Assembly: GCA_003254905.1 (NCBI GenBank)
Contig: QANU01094686.1
Coordinates: forward strand, 497,849-561,848
DNA from: Nissolia schottii
Lineage: Eukaryota > Streptophyta > Magnoliopsida > Fabales > Fabaceae
Length of the DNA stretch: 64,000 nucleotides
Direction: 5' to 3'
The translations under genes and the position numbers were made by a program. The notes under the pieces were generated by a model, which searched no databases, was not told where the DNA came from, and saw nothing but the letters and a program-made list of their open reading frames with translations. Positions 12,560 through 24,049 of the stretch are shown here, piece after piece (position 1 is the stretch's first letter; every line of letters begins with the position of its first letter).

Positions 12560-13140
12560 CTCAAAAAAATTTGTAATAGAAGTATAGCCTTAGCTCAACC
12601 CTTCAAACCTGTTGATTATTTAAGAGTTGGAAGAAATATATTATTGTTAAGAATGCTGTATAATATTAATGTTTCTTATTTTATATTTTTATTTCGTATT
12701 AGAATTGATGGGGTTTACATATTTATAATACAGGGAGGCCGTATTCATGCATCCGTGTCAAAAAATTTGGTCAATAGTTTCAAGGATAGGTTGTGTGGAG
12801 GGAAGTTATTTTGTTGTGAAAAACTTCATAATTGGTGCTAATATTAATAAGGTGAAGACGGTTTAGCACAAGTACAAGCTCACATTCCTCAGAAGAATAA
12901 TTATCAAACTTCTAGATGCAGTTCCTTTCATTGCAAAGCCGTTCAACCTAAAACTTATTTTCAAGATCATTTCTAAAGAAGACACTAGTGAGAATGAACT
13001 TTTTGGTAAACCATATGCGAATGGACGGAGTAAGAACGTAACAAAGAACATAACCCGATAATTTAGAAAAACTAGAAGACAAAGCCCATCTATTGGTACT
13101 TTAGTAAGAAACGAGAATGAACAACACTGCGTTGCCATTC
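12560..13140 (+). pseudogene. Fragment of an RPA1-like OB-fold (DUF223-type) gene
   Basis: The plus strand has an open stretch up to 12841 with GGRIHASVSKNLVNSFKDRL, which matches the usual core of plant replication-protein-A-like OB folds (IHA-x-I-x-K-x-LV-x-x-F-x-x-x-L-x-E-G-K-x-Y). After a change of frame near 12830, further motifs of the same domain appear (NFIIGAN, then YKLTF after an in-frame stop near 12864). The piece is too short and too broken to work. Such fragments come from RPA-like host genes or Helitron-carried copies; I cannot tell which. Confidence 0.4.
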
Positions 13141-15685
13141 AATGCCATTTTGCAACGGAGACACGCATAAGCTAGGGTTCGTCATTTGGCATAGAGATCC
13201 CGTCCTACATGATATTCAACCGAGTCTTTAGGTACTATGCTTCCTTCTACCAATTTAGTTCTTTTTACTTTATTTCCAATTTCCAATTTTCAATTTTCGT
13301 GTTACGGTTAAACAAAACCAGGTTTGAGGCTATTTAGATTAACTATCTGCTGTGGAATTTTTAGTTCAGGACTACAAAGTCCCTCCTCAGATCAAAATCC
13401 ATACTAGGTTTTCATATAAACAAAATCCCTCTCGAGATAAAAAAATGTTAAATTGAATTCCGTCGGATATAAGGAAACTAATATTAAATTTAGAATCAAA
13501 ATATAACATTTCCATAATGCATAAACATATATTTAATTCAATTTTGTTGACCAGATATATTAGGGTTAGACTGGATTATTTGTTTGGATACAGATGGTTA
13601 TTGATTATTTCTTTCATTATTTACATCTTAATCCATATTTTGAAAAGCAAAAAAAATGTTTGCAGCTACAAAAAGATTTTGACGACAAGGCTAATTCAGA
13701 AACCTTTTCATCCTAGTAGACTGTAGCAAGGTATTCTTCGTAATACCAAATTTTAATTATGCATGTAGTCCAAAAATTGCTTTATGAACTTTGAATGATT
13801 CTTCCTAAATTTAAAATTGTAGTTATATTTTTTTTCCTCATCTATACTATTTTAGAACTGACTCTCAGTTGATACATGGCCTATTATAAATAAATTATTA
13901 CCAATTAAGGTAAAATCTAAAAACCAAATTATCAAAACTTTGACTACTATAGTTCATTAGAAGTATTTGTATTTGTGAATAAGCATTCAAGATGAATACC
14001 CTTTTTTTAATCACTATTATGGTGCAAGATTGTGAATATGACTTATTCCCATATTTATTTCAAGTTGTTTAGAACGTTTTATATTAACATTTGATATACT
14101 TTGTGTAGCTGTAGTTTCTTAATTAAATAAAATTATTTGTTGTTCCATATTTCTAATGCTTAATAGGTTAACCAAGAAATGTCTTAGGAATTACGGTTAA
14201 GGGTAAATTTTCTAGGATTGATAATGGTAAAAAATAAATTATTGTCCAAAATTTGAATGTCTTAACTTATTCATTTCATCTATTCGTTGGTTTATGTAAA
14301 ATACAGGAGAAATTCCATTATCTTTCATGGAAAATAACAGAAGAAAGTGTCAAGATGTTTTCTACACTATTAATAGGAAAGACAACTGTTTTTCACTGCG
14401 AATAAAAACGGGTGCTACTATGGCAACTATTAGGCAAGGATTTAAATGGGTAATCAATTTCTACAACTTATAAGACTACTATATCATAATGGCAAGATAT
14501 GTGGGTAAATGAATATTTTATGTCGAGTTTGAAGACAATCGGAGGTATCAGGTTGATTTTTGAAAAGACCAAACAAGAAACATAAGTGTTATCTTACCTG
14601 ACACCTACATCAATACATTTTCAATCAATATCAAAGTATCATTCATGCAAATAACAATCCAATACCTCCAATTGTCCCTCATATCCACCACCCAAACCCA
14701 CCCAATGTACTTATGTGGCTCCCAAGCTTCCTTATCTGCAGCATCCTAACATACCTAATGCTGTTATAGAAGAAGAAGACCAAGGGTATACCCATATCAC
14801 TTTGATATTGACTTTTATATTGCAAATTCATATTAATATCCGTTATTAACAAAGTTTGATATTGATTATTCTTTCTATTATTTGGTTTACAGTGAAGCAT
14901 TTGGACAAGGCTTAAATACCATTTGAGATTATGGTAGACGGTATCAATTTTACCTTAGAAAATTAGCCAATTAGTACACAAAGCCTATAAATTTGAAATG
15001 TTAGTGTAATAACATTATTTAAAATATTTAGTTGTAATAATCACAGGTAAATGATATAAATGATGGGAGCTTTGCTGGAGGAAGTGTCCTTCATGACAAA
15101 ATTGATGTCCTTTTTAAAAAAAAAAAAAAGATTATTTCCATCATCAATTTTTAATGATGTGTTATTTGTAATATAAGAGGTACTATTTTGATTATTACGA
15201 CAAAAATTATTTAACTTAGGGTTAAGGTGTACCAACCGTACGTTTATAACTAATTATGTAATTAGCTATGATGTTATTCATCTTTATGCATCGCCCATGG
15301 GTGGGTGTTTAGATTCTAGGATTTTCTTTTATGAGACATAAATTTTTGTACATATCTTCATAACTAAACATGATTTTGTGTCCCCATATTCCTGTATCTA
15401 TGTCTTTTATTAGCAACCAAACATATCTATTGGTATCACTTAACCTCACGTGACAAGAGAGGAAAAACTCACTTGAGAGAGGATACATTTCCGTAATAGA
15501 ATTGCAATATTCAAAGCAGATTGGCCATTGCCTTAACACGTAGAAAATTTTCTGACTTAAACAATGTAAATATATCACTAAATATATTTCTGTTTTTCTG
15601 AAGGGATGCATAATCTACTAAAAGATAACTCCAGATTCCAAGTAGAGCTTCACAAGCAGACTTATGCAAGGTCTTCATGTTCCAC

Positions 15686-15730
<45 letters not shown>

Positions 15731-15982
15731 AGTTTTCATTTTGCAATAATCATCAATATAGTTGTAGCAGACTACATTAAGATCACCTACAATATCACCT
15801 TTAAAATGAAATACAGCTAATACAATTGAACGCAGTTCTAGAGTTCAAACAAGATGAATCCACAAGTCATCTCTTCACAAGTTTCTACACTTTCCTGCAG
15901 GTGTTTTACTCTTTTCAAGTGCCAAACAAGAACAAGACAACGCCACAATGCCTTTTTCTCACCAGAAGAATGCGTAAAAAGA
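13141..15982. other. Intergenic region between PRA1.H and the RS-rich gene
   Basis: AT-rich sequence with no supportable exon. A possible decayed coding fragment at 14325-14480 (plus strand, starting MENNRRKCQDVFYTI) is open but unrecognised. The final 130 bases are likely the 3' untranslated region of the RS-rich gene. Confidence 0.45.
15690..15726. repeat. (AT)n microsatellite
   Basis: An uninterrupted AT dinucleotide run of about 18 units, roughly 260 bases beyond the stop codon of the RS-rich gene. Confidence 0.95.
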
Positions 15983-18380
15983 TCATCGCTTAATTTGCCT
16001 TCTTGCCAAGGCAGGGGCTTTCTTAGGGATATAGACCTTGTAGCTAACCTGGACATTCACAAACAATTAGCAGTTAAAAAGACAAAAATATTACATACCA
16101 CACTTTTGGGCTTACCAGTATGAAATCTACATTTGGAATCTAAAATTATCGTATACTCACCTGTACCATTTCACCACCTCGCATCACAGTCATTGTTTTC
16201 TGCTCAAGCTGCGAGCCCTGGTTGGAATCATCGGGCAATTTTCCCAATTTATTCTCTAATGATGAGTTTTCAACACCAGATTTAGTAGTAGTCTCATGGA
16301 CATCTCGGCCACTGTTATTAGTACTTTGAATTGCAGCTTGAGTAGTCTTGGCTTCATTTCTTTCTACATCACCCTCAGTCACCAGGAGCTTTGCATTGGG
16401 AGGTTTGAGTGAAGCATATGTTTGCTTCAATTCAAACTGCGGGTGCTCCTTGACTTCATCTTGCCCCTTATTTAAGTTATTGTGTCCATGACTAGAAGGT
16501 TTAGGAACAGCAGAAGACAATCCTATATTGTTATCAACATTATCATTGCTACTATGACTTGCAATGTGAGAAGCCTCAGAAGTACCCTTATCTTCACCAC
16601 TCTCTGCTACCACCGACTTTTCCTGAGGAAGTCTAGAAACAGGTTTTTGCTTCAGAGATAAGCAGCTTCGAAGTGAATCATGGCGAGATTCTGGTGTGGT
16701 CAATTCAGGTTTGTTTGTCCTGTAATTAGTGGATTCATTGACTGTTTCACTAGGATTATCCGCATCAATCATCTTTTCTGGCACACAGGCCAAGTGATTC
16801 TTAGCAGAACCAGAGACATCTTTACCTATGTTTAACCTTTCACTGTTCCTTGGATAAGCAATTAAATTTTTCCTACCAACAGGAAAACTAGTTTCTTCTA
16901 CAAAGGTTTTATTATCAATTTTTGTCCCTACAGCTGCATTATTGACATTAGACTTACCTTGAATCACATCATGGTTTTCAGAAATTGATTGCTTTACCTG
17001 GCTAAGAATTTCATTTTTCTGACCAGAAGATTTTGCAGTAGATGGGTTCCTGCCTTGGAACTTTCTTAAGTTTTCCAACGCCTTTTGTCTTAGAATTGAC
17101 TCCAAGTCATCACCATTCAGATTATCCCCGCAAGTCTCACTTGTTTTGTTCTTCGTAGGTTCGCTTGTCCCAGCACTATCAGCATTCACATCTCCAATCT
17201 CATCCTCATCTCTGAATTTCTCTTCTGTCGCAGGAAGAGTGTGATGATCCAACTCTCTCTTTGTCCCTCCATCATTACTGTCATTACTTTTACAAGGGTA
17301 ATCGTAATCATCTACAATCTCCTCCTTAGTCTCATTTCTAGAAAATTCCACACATTCTTCCGCCTCTTTGACAACAGTAATGACTGATCTGAGCCTCCTG
17401 GAATTGTTCTCACCTACATACATCTCTTCAGTCCTTTCATAATTACCTTCACTAGAGCGACTGCATGTTGAACAACTTCTGGCCCTGTATCTACCACTCT
17501 TTTCGCTCCCACTTCTTCCTCTCTCCAATCTTTGTTTGCCTTTCTCTTTTCTCTCTGATCTTCCCTTGCGACTCTCATATTGGCTGTCATCACTGCCAGC
17601 ACTCCCACTCCGACATGTAGAGCAGCTCAAAGATCCACTGCTTGTCGAACTAACACTTGCAGCTCTCTTAATCTTCTCCTTCCGGCGGGGCTTCTCCTTC
17701 ACCTCATACTCGCGTTTCCTCTTCATCTTTTTTCTCTTCCTAGCATAGAGAGAATCCTCACTGCTGTCACAGCTGTGTGAACGTCTCCGAGCCTTCTTCT
17801 TGCTACCTTTCAAATCTTTTCTCGGGCGAGACCGACCCCTTTTCCTTATGTAACCGTCTTCAGAGCTAGACGACACCGATGTGTCCAAACTCATCGAATC
17901 ATCATAGTCAGAGCTAGAAAGAGAAACCTCACGGCGGCGAACCTTCTTAGATTTATATTTCCTACTCTTGCTTTTACGTTTAGCCTTGGCCTAAGACATC
18001 GAATTATGTATATATTCATGATGAATTTGCAGTAGTGAAAGCACAAATAGAGAAATCCACACTCAATTTTGTTCGTAAAAACCAACAACCAAATCGTATA
18101 TCATAATTGTCTTCTCTTACAAGCAGAAAAAGAAGACTACATTAAAAACCCAGAAATAACACCTAGTTCCAAACCAAAAAAAATCCAGCCAGCCGAGGCA
18201 TACGATTCACAAAACACAAGCAAATATCAGAAAGTCCATCACTTTTTCCCCAAAATCCGTAAATTTGAAGCTTAAAATTAAATACCCTAAAATGCAAAAC
18301 AATGATCAGATAAATGAGAGTACCTTGGAGGAACTCTTGGAACGTTTCCTCTTAAGTGAAGGGGTGGATTTCTTCCCCAT
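15983..18380 (-). CDS. Lys/Arg/Ser-rich nuclear-type protein (SRRM-like)
   Basis: Three coding exons on the minus strand, 18324-18380, 16161-17990 and 15983-16048, join with GT-AG introns to 650 aa. The start MGKKSTPSLKRKRSKSSSK is a basic leader. Residues 20-180 are packed with K, R and S (for example KSKSRKYKSKK and KRKKMKRKR) and contain SR/RS pairs and several CSTC motifs, the usual look of splicing-speckle or chromatin-bound proteins. The middle is acidic and Ser/Asn-rich, with one predicted helix around 316 (ESILRQKALENLRKF). The last exon encodes a compact basic tail, VSYKVYIPKKAPALARRQ, which looks like a conserved plant motif. Nuclear location is inferred from composition. I do not recognise a named gene, and an RNA-processing role is only a guess. 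Confidence 0.8.
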
Positions 18381-19250
18381 TCGAGCGACCTGCAAAAACA
18401 AAAGATACCCAAAAACACGAGGGAAAATTGAGAGAGAGAAGAGAAGATGTTAGTGATAGGCGAACGAGGAGACGGAATCGAAGAGAAAATGCACGTATAA
18501 GATAAATTTACGCTTTTGGGCAATTGACGAATCCAATTGGATAATTCTATTTACCCCCTTTTCTTTTTCTTCTTCTTCTTTTTTTTTTTTTTTTTCCAAA
18601 CTCTGCTGCCGCTTAAAAGGGGTGGGAATAGGCCACATGCTTGGCCCAGGTGAACATAGACCAGACTTATATTATAATTATTAGATTTGGGTTTAGCCTG
18701 TAATTTATAATAAGGTTTTTTTAGCCTAAGTTTGGCTTGTATTTCAAGGGTTGACCTGATTATGAAGTCTATGTCCAAAAATTTAATTTAAAAAACAATG
18801 AAAAATTGAAAGAAAAATTGCATTTCTTAAGCCCTGTTCCGAAAAAGTTCTCAAAATAAAACATCAAGCATAAGGTTATTTAATTTTTTTTAAAAAAATG
18901 AATCGATTCCAATCAACTTTTGTGGAAAAAAAACACCAAATTACATAGTCTTTCTCAATGTGTACCAAGGTTTAAGAAAAAAGTAAGGTTTCATTGTATG
19001 ATATATGTGTTTATGCCTATTTATAGATGTGTTTTATGGATGATTTGTTACTTGTTATGTCGCTTTTTATTTAGTTGTTGTTAGTAATTTTATTCTTTAT
19101 TCATACGTAAACAAATTAGTCATAAAGAAATAACAAATTCTACGAAATGAATCACATAATAAAGTAAAACACTTTAGAAAGTAACATACATGACTTAAGT
19201 TACATACATAAAGTTATATAAAGTATATACAAAACAAAAATAACCCTAAA
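18381..19250. other. Promoter of the RS-rich gene and AT-rich spacer
   Basis: A pyrimidine-rich leader (minus strand) lies directly upstream of the RS-rich start codon, and a poly-A/T tract lies at 18565-18600. Beyond 18650 the sequence is AT-rich without a recognisable gene. Confidence 0.5.
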
Positions 19251-19259
19251 CTATCTATC

Positions 19260-21060
19260 AATAGCATCATGGTCAATTTCTTGGGACATGATATTTTCCT
19301 CCCGCGTGGCATGTCGGCGTGCGCCTCGAACGACTCGAGCGACGTAGATGTTGTTGCTAAGCTCCCACCTGGGCCCCGTCTTTACCCTGTGGTCCACAAG
19401 GTGGAAAAGCTGGAAGAGATGTTGCCTGCTCCAAGGCACCGAGAAGATCCCGCTTCATGCCAGTCGTGTCAAGGGGGGAGCATTGGTCCCATGTCAGCAA
19501 GAACTGTTGAATTCACTCCACATCCTCGTCGATCCGCAAGAACCTATCCTCCCACTGTGGTGCAACAGACGTGTGCAACTGAGGTTGATAGACATCGCCA
19601 TCGCCTACTAGAGTATGCAGATCCGGTGAGAAAACCCCCTAAAGATAGTCCAGTGTCAACCTGATCGAAACCATAGAGAGTCAAAGCAACGACAAATCCG
19701 GGATATGGCTAGTGGTGCTACCAAAACCCCATCGACGCCTCCCCTTCTAGATAGTGACTGCTAGAAGCATATGGCTGCTGCTGGGGGCTCAGGCTCGAGC
19801 TCGGGCTCGGTCGACTCGTCATTCAAGCCGGCATTTGCATATGGTTACTGCTGTTGCTGGGGGGCTTTGGCTTGTCATCCATCGAAATATAAAAGTCCTC
19901 ATATCAAAGTCGAAATCATCGGGGCTTTCTTATTTCCGCAAGGATGCACGTGTCCCTCCTCTCCTCCTAACTGGTAGTGTACTTCAGTTAGGAGCATGAG
20001 TAGGGACTACATCTAAAGGTGGCGCTGGGGGGAGCCTCGTGAAGAACATCTAATGGAAACACCCTTAGTGTTGGCTCAATATCCTCTGGAGCAAACCGTA
20101 GAAACCTCTGCAACGAGGCCTTGTACCACTAAAAGTACTGGAGAGAGGACATGAAGTTTGCGGAAAGGGAGTATGACCTCATGCTATCTGGCACGAAATA
20201 CACGCCACTCAGTCCCCTCAGCCCCCTTCATGTCCTTTGAGTGTAGGCGATCGATGTCAATCATCATTCGAGGTATCCACTGGGCACTACCAAACTGTCA
20301 GACCACACAGTCCGTGTGGTGCCACTCAACGATAGCAAAGTAGATAAGGGTGGTATTTGATTCCCATATCGTCTGCTATCATATACCCACCCAGGTATCG
20401 TCGCATTCACATCTGCCTCATTATACGACGTCCAAATAAACTGCAAAATTAAAATAAAACATATTTTAGTTCAACCATAAAACCAATGTATCATAAATGA
20501 ACTAATAATTGAAAACATAGAAAATTAATTTGTTTGGATTACCCCGTATACACCAAACTGGTCAAGCTGGCCACGATAATTAACTAGTCGATCCTCCATC
20601 GACGACTTAGTGCTCATCGTACCATAACGCCAAATGCACAACAAAAATACAATTTCGTGTTAGAAATTGATGATTAAAATACATTAATATTCATTAGCTA
20701 AAAAGTAAACTAAAACATTTATCGTGCGAACCCTGCAGCTAATAGGAACGTTAGATGTCCACCGGGACTGGCTAGCTGGGGCATTTTAGTCCATGCTCAA
20801 ATGTGTAGTACCGCACCACAGCCTCCAAACTTAGTTACAATGAATTTGGTAGCGCAACACAACTCCTGATACAGAGTTGCTAGGACTACTGACCCCCAGC
20901 TGTGTAACAGTCTGGCTACCGCTAGCAAGATATTGTCCGCTTTGGCCATCAAGCCTCACGGTTTTGTTTCTCCCCCCTTGCGAGGGAAAACGCGTCTTGC
21001 TATGGGGAGGTATCCGAAGCCTTATAAGGACTTCTTCGTTCGCCTCCCCAACCGATGTGG
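19260..21060 (-). pseudogene. Decayed plant-mobile-domain (MAIN-like) gene
   Basis: On the minus strand, pieces of the plant mobile domain (PMD, the aminotransferase-like domain of MAIN proteins and Mutator-carried relatives) are visible. Around 20900-20780 there is LLHSWGSVVLATLYQELC followed by TKFGGCGAVL, matching the family's SWG-x-AVLA-x-LYRELC core. Around 20446-20300 there is FIWTSYNEADV and GWVYDSRRYGNQIP, and about 20300-20150 has the downstream VWQFGLVQ-IP segment. Stops interrupt every frame, for example a TGA shortly after the LYQELC block. The 3' part (19270-19990) is GC-richer and low-complexity. It could be a host MAIN-like pseudogene or cargo of a MULE; no terminal repeats were found. 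Confidence 0.6.
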
Positions 21061-21086
21061 TAACGGTACACTCTCCTAATCTAATC

Positions 21087-21220
21087 TATGTGAAAATCAT
21101 AAAGTTCTAGATCCGAATATATAATGTGTTTATGATAGATGTTTGTGGATTTATATGAAAATCATGAAGTTCTAGATCCCGATATACAATGTATTAATGA
21201 TAATTGTTTGTGCGTAAATC
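21087..21220. repeat. Two-copy tandem repeat, unit about 67 bp
   Basis: Two adjacent copies of a unit containing GAAAATCATAAAGTTCTAGA then ATATAATGT (first copy) and GAAAATCATGAAGTTCTAGA then ATACAATGT (second). The copies differ at several positions. Confidence 0.8.
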
Positions 21221-21655
21221 ACATGTAAACAATAATTGGTTTATGTAAAAATAATTATCATGAACATATTATATATTAGGATGTAGAATTTGATGATTCT
21301 CAAATATATTAGATTAAGAGACATGAAGAGAAATGATGAGACGTGAAGAGGCTTGAGTGGGGAAGAGAAAAAGCTAACTGGTTTGAAAGAGAAGAAAGAA
21401 GAAGGTAAATTAGGAATAAAAGTAGATTGTGAACATAGAGAATAACGCATTTATTGTAGGATATGTCTAGTGTACTAATCAAATTAGTAGGAGGATTTAA
21501 CGATTCTTTTTTTATTAGAAAGCAAAAAATTAAACACGAGAATTGAATTGAGACCCCAGGGAATGTAGAAGTCAAAGTCTTTTAACTTCTTAAAAAAGCA
21601 CTTAAGACAACTTTTAAAAAGTAGAAAGTTATGCAATTAATTTAACCTAAATAAT

Positions 21656-21931
21656 TACTCTCTTTGTCCATTTTTTTGGTTGTTTTTTAAATAAAAATTT
21701 GTCCAAAATTAATTATCATTTGATAAAATTAAGAAAGTATTAATGCACTTTTTACACGTATACTCTTGTTATCTCTTATACTTCCCATAACATTTAATAA
21801 CTATAATACTTATTATTTAATATTAATTTTTTCTATACACTCTATATTTTCTCTATCTTAATGTTAATTAAATGATTTTTTAAACCATTTTTATTTTTTA
21901 AAAAATGATAAAAAAATTGACAAAGGGAGTA
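21656..21931. mobile_element. Stowaway-type MITE
   Basis: A 272-bp element (21658-21929) with inverted ends CTCTCTTTGTCCATTTTTTT and, read inward from the other side, CTCCCTTTGTCAATTTTTTT. It is flanked by TA on both sides. The TA target and CTCCCT-type terminus define the Tc1/mariner Stowaway group. Its interior matches the copy at 47397-47671. Confidence 0.85.
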
Positions 21932-22689
21932 TAAATAACTTTTGACTACTGCTGTCAAAAGTTAAAAAAAGTCTTAAGTCTTATCATTTAAATGGGCTTA
22001 GTAGTCCTAGTACTAATTTTTCCTTGTTTTGGGTTAACCAACTTTGCGCCAAATGAGAGTAAACGGAGCAGAGGATAATTAATTTGAATTTTTATTTGAG
22101 AAAAAAAAGACAATAACACACAATTACATGAGAAAATGTAGACGACGGTTAACTTAGTCTCCAATGTGTTTGGACCTTCGTTGGTCCTTAGTTTTTAATT
22201 TTAAAAATGATTTCATGTCTATTTTTTAATAATTACAATTAGAATTATTTTATTTTTGATTTTACAAAGTGCCACGTGTCAAAATTGATTATTTTCTTAA
22301 CCTAACAACCAAAGAAAGAGAGAGACACCCACGACACAAACAGAAAACAAATTCCGTGCCTCAAAATTCTTGCCTAGCCTCCTTGCCGTCGCCACCCTAC
22401 TTGGTGCCTCTTGCTTCCCTATCGCCGCTGTCGCCCTTGATTTGATACGTGTAAGGTTAGTTAGGAGAAGTTAGAAAGTTTGTTAATATCTCTAGCTGAT
22501 TAACTGAATAGAAATTTAATATAAAAGGTTGTAAGAAAACAGTTAGGTGGCATTCAATAACCCTGCAATTCAGTCTCTCATCTCTATATTCTCTGTTCCT
22601 CTATTCCCTCTACTCCTTCTCTCTGTTTCTGCTTCTGTTCTTCTCTTCTTCTCCCCCGTTCTCCATAGGTGCATCAAATTCAGTTCCTC
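21932..22689. other. Intergenic sequence with a possible LTR-like promoter
   Basis: No exon is supported. The part 22440-22680 looks like a retroelement LTR in plus orientation: repeated GTTAG motifs, a TATA-like ATATAAAAGG near 22520, then a pyrimidine-rich leader. Neither end nor a second copy could be fixed, so this is weak. Confidence 0.3.
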
Positions 22690-23010
22690 CCTGCATCCTT
22701 GTCGCCACCGTCGTCCTCAACTCCTCCCTGCATCCTTGCCACCGCCACCCCCTCGGTGCCTCGTTGCCTAGCCCACTGGCTATCGCCGCCCTCAATTGCT
22801 CCATGTGTCCTTGCCGTCGCCGCCGCCCTTGGTGCCTGCCTCGTTCCTTGCCGCCGCCACGCCCTCGACGACTCCTTGATTCCTTGTCGTCGTCGCCTGC
22901 CTCCCAGTGTCCTTGCCGTTGTCGCTTGCCTCCTTGCGTCCTTGTCACCGTCAACCCCATCGGTGCCTCCTTACTTCCTTGCCGCCGCCACCCTCACCCA
23001 CGGTGCCTCC
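22690..23010. repeat. GC-rich degenerate minisatellite
   Basis: A run of variants of CCTTGCCGCCGCCACCCTCG followed by a GTGCCTCC-like spacer, repeated about ten times with drift. It is far more GC-rich than its surroundings and keeps several frames open on both strands by chance. No protein family is recognised. Confidence 0.65.
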
Positions 23011-23192
23011 TTGTTTCTCTATCTCCCGTTTCTCCCTGCTCATTTTTTTCTTGGTTTATGTTTTTCTGGGCATGTGTGTATGTATGTTTGTTTGTTTTTA
23101 GTTATATTTTTGTGTCATGTGTTTGATAACTTATGGCAAGAAATAGATAGATAGCTTCTTCTCCAACTGCAGATGCATAGATTGTGATCCCA

Positions 23193-23577
23193 TCACAAAG
23201 GTTCAAATGCAGGAAAAGAAAGAATACCACTGATGCACTCGAGTCCATGATCACAGTAATTTAGATTTAAAGAAAGGAGATTTTTGCAATCTTTAAGGTA
23301 AGTCAGCCCAAAATCAGTGACATCAGACCCAGAAAGATCTACAGAGTAAAGATGAACCCTGAGATAAGATGACATCCATCCAAGAATCATTAACAGCAAC
23401 ATATTCTCCCAAGTCAATATCCTGGAGGGCACAATCTCGAAACGCTTCAACGTAAGCACTAGCTAAACCCAATTTGTTAAAAATTTGCTGACTTATATCC
23501 CGAGGCAACATAGAAAATGTATCATATCTATCAATATCCTCATTTATTTTCTCCAACTGATCGTATGAAAATGGCAA
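23193..23577 (-). pseudogene. F-box/LRR-type gene fragment
   Basis: The minus strand encodes DTFSMLPRDISQQIFNKL, an F-box-like start, then EAFRDCALQDIDLGEY, then after a frameshift near 23340 the leucine-rich block VDLSGSDVTDFGLTYLKDC and LSLNLNYCDHGLECISG. These are contiguous blocks of a plant F-box/LRR protein (FBXL14-like). Only about 125 codons are present, without the remaining LRRs, and the frameshift together with short missing segments shows it is not functional. Contiguity without introns would fit a retrocopied or captured fragment. Confidence 0.7.
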
Positions 23578-23835
23578 TCATACATCTTCAGTGTACAATC
23601 GTAATTTATTCTTCGAGTTGGACTAAGAAGTTGTCTCATGTTAGTAGCTTTGGGATTGATGGGCTTGATATGCTGAACTTCACATATAAGGTCATTCTTT
23701 AGTTACTTTATGATTGATTCCTATTTATTACAAATATGGGTTTTCATAAAGAAAATTGTGAACAAGGGTAAATGAGAAATTTGGAATTGACAGGCTCCTT
23801 GGCCTCTTGAACTCATTGCCAACACAGAGGCAATT

Positions 23836-24030
23836 AAGAAATTTTCTTTTTTTTTTTTTTCTTTTTTCTTTTTTCTGTAGTTCTGTTTTCTGTTGTTTCT
23901 ATTTTCTGCTATTTTTATTTTCTGCTGTTTCTATTCTGCTTTCTGTTGTTTCTATTTTCTGCTATTTTAATTTTTGATGTTTCTGTTTTCTGCCATTTTT
24001 ATTTTTTGCTGTTTTTTATTTTCTATTTTC
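23836..24030. repeat. Pyrimidine-rich minisatellite
   Basis: After a poly-T run there are about eight drifting copies of a 20-23 base unit of the form TTTCTATTTTCTGCTATTTT. Confidence 0.8.
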
Positions 24031-24049
24031 TGCTGGCAATTAACATGAG

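Noticed and set aside
22547-23154. Several long Pro/Ser/Cys-rich open frames
   Set aside because: They come from the GC-rich minisatellite, are open in more than one frame at once, and have no domain.
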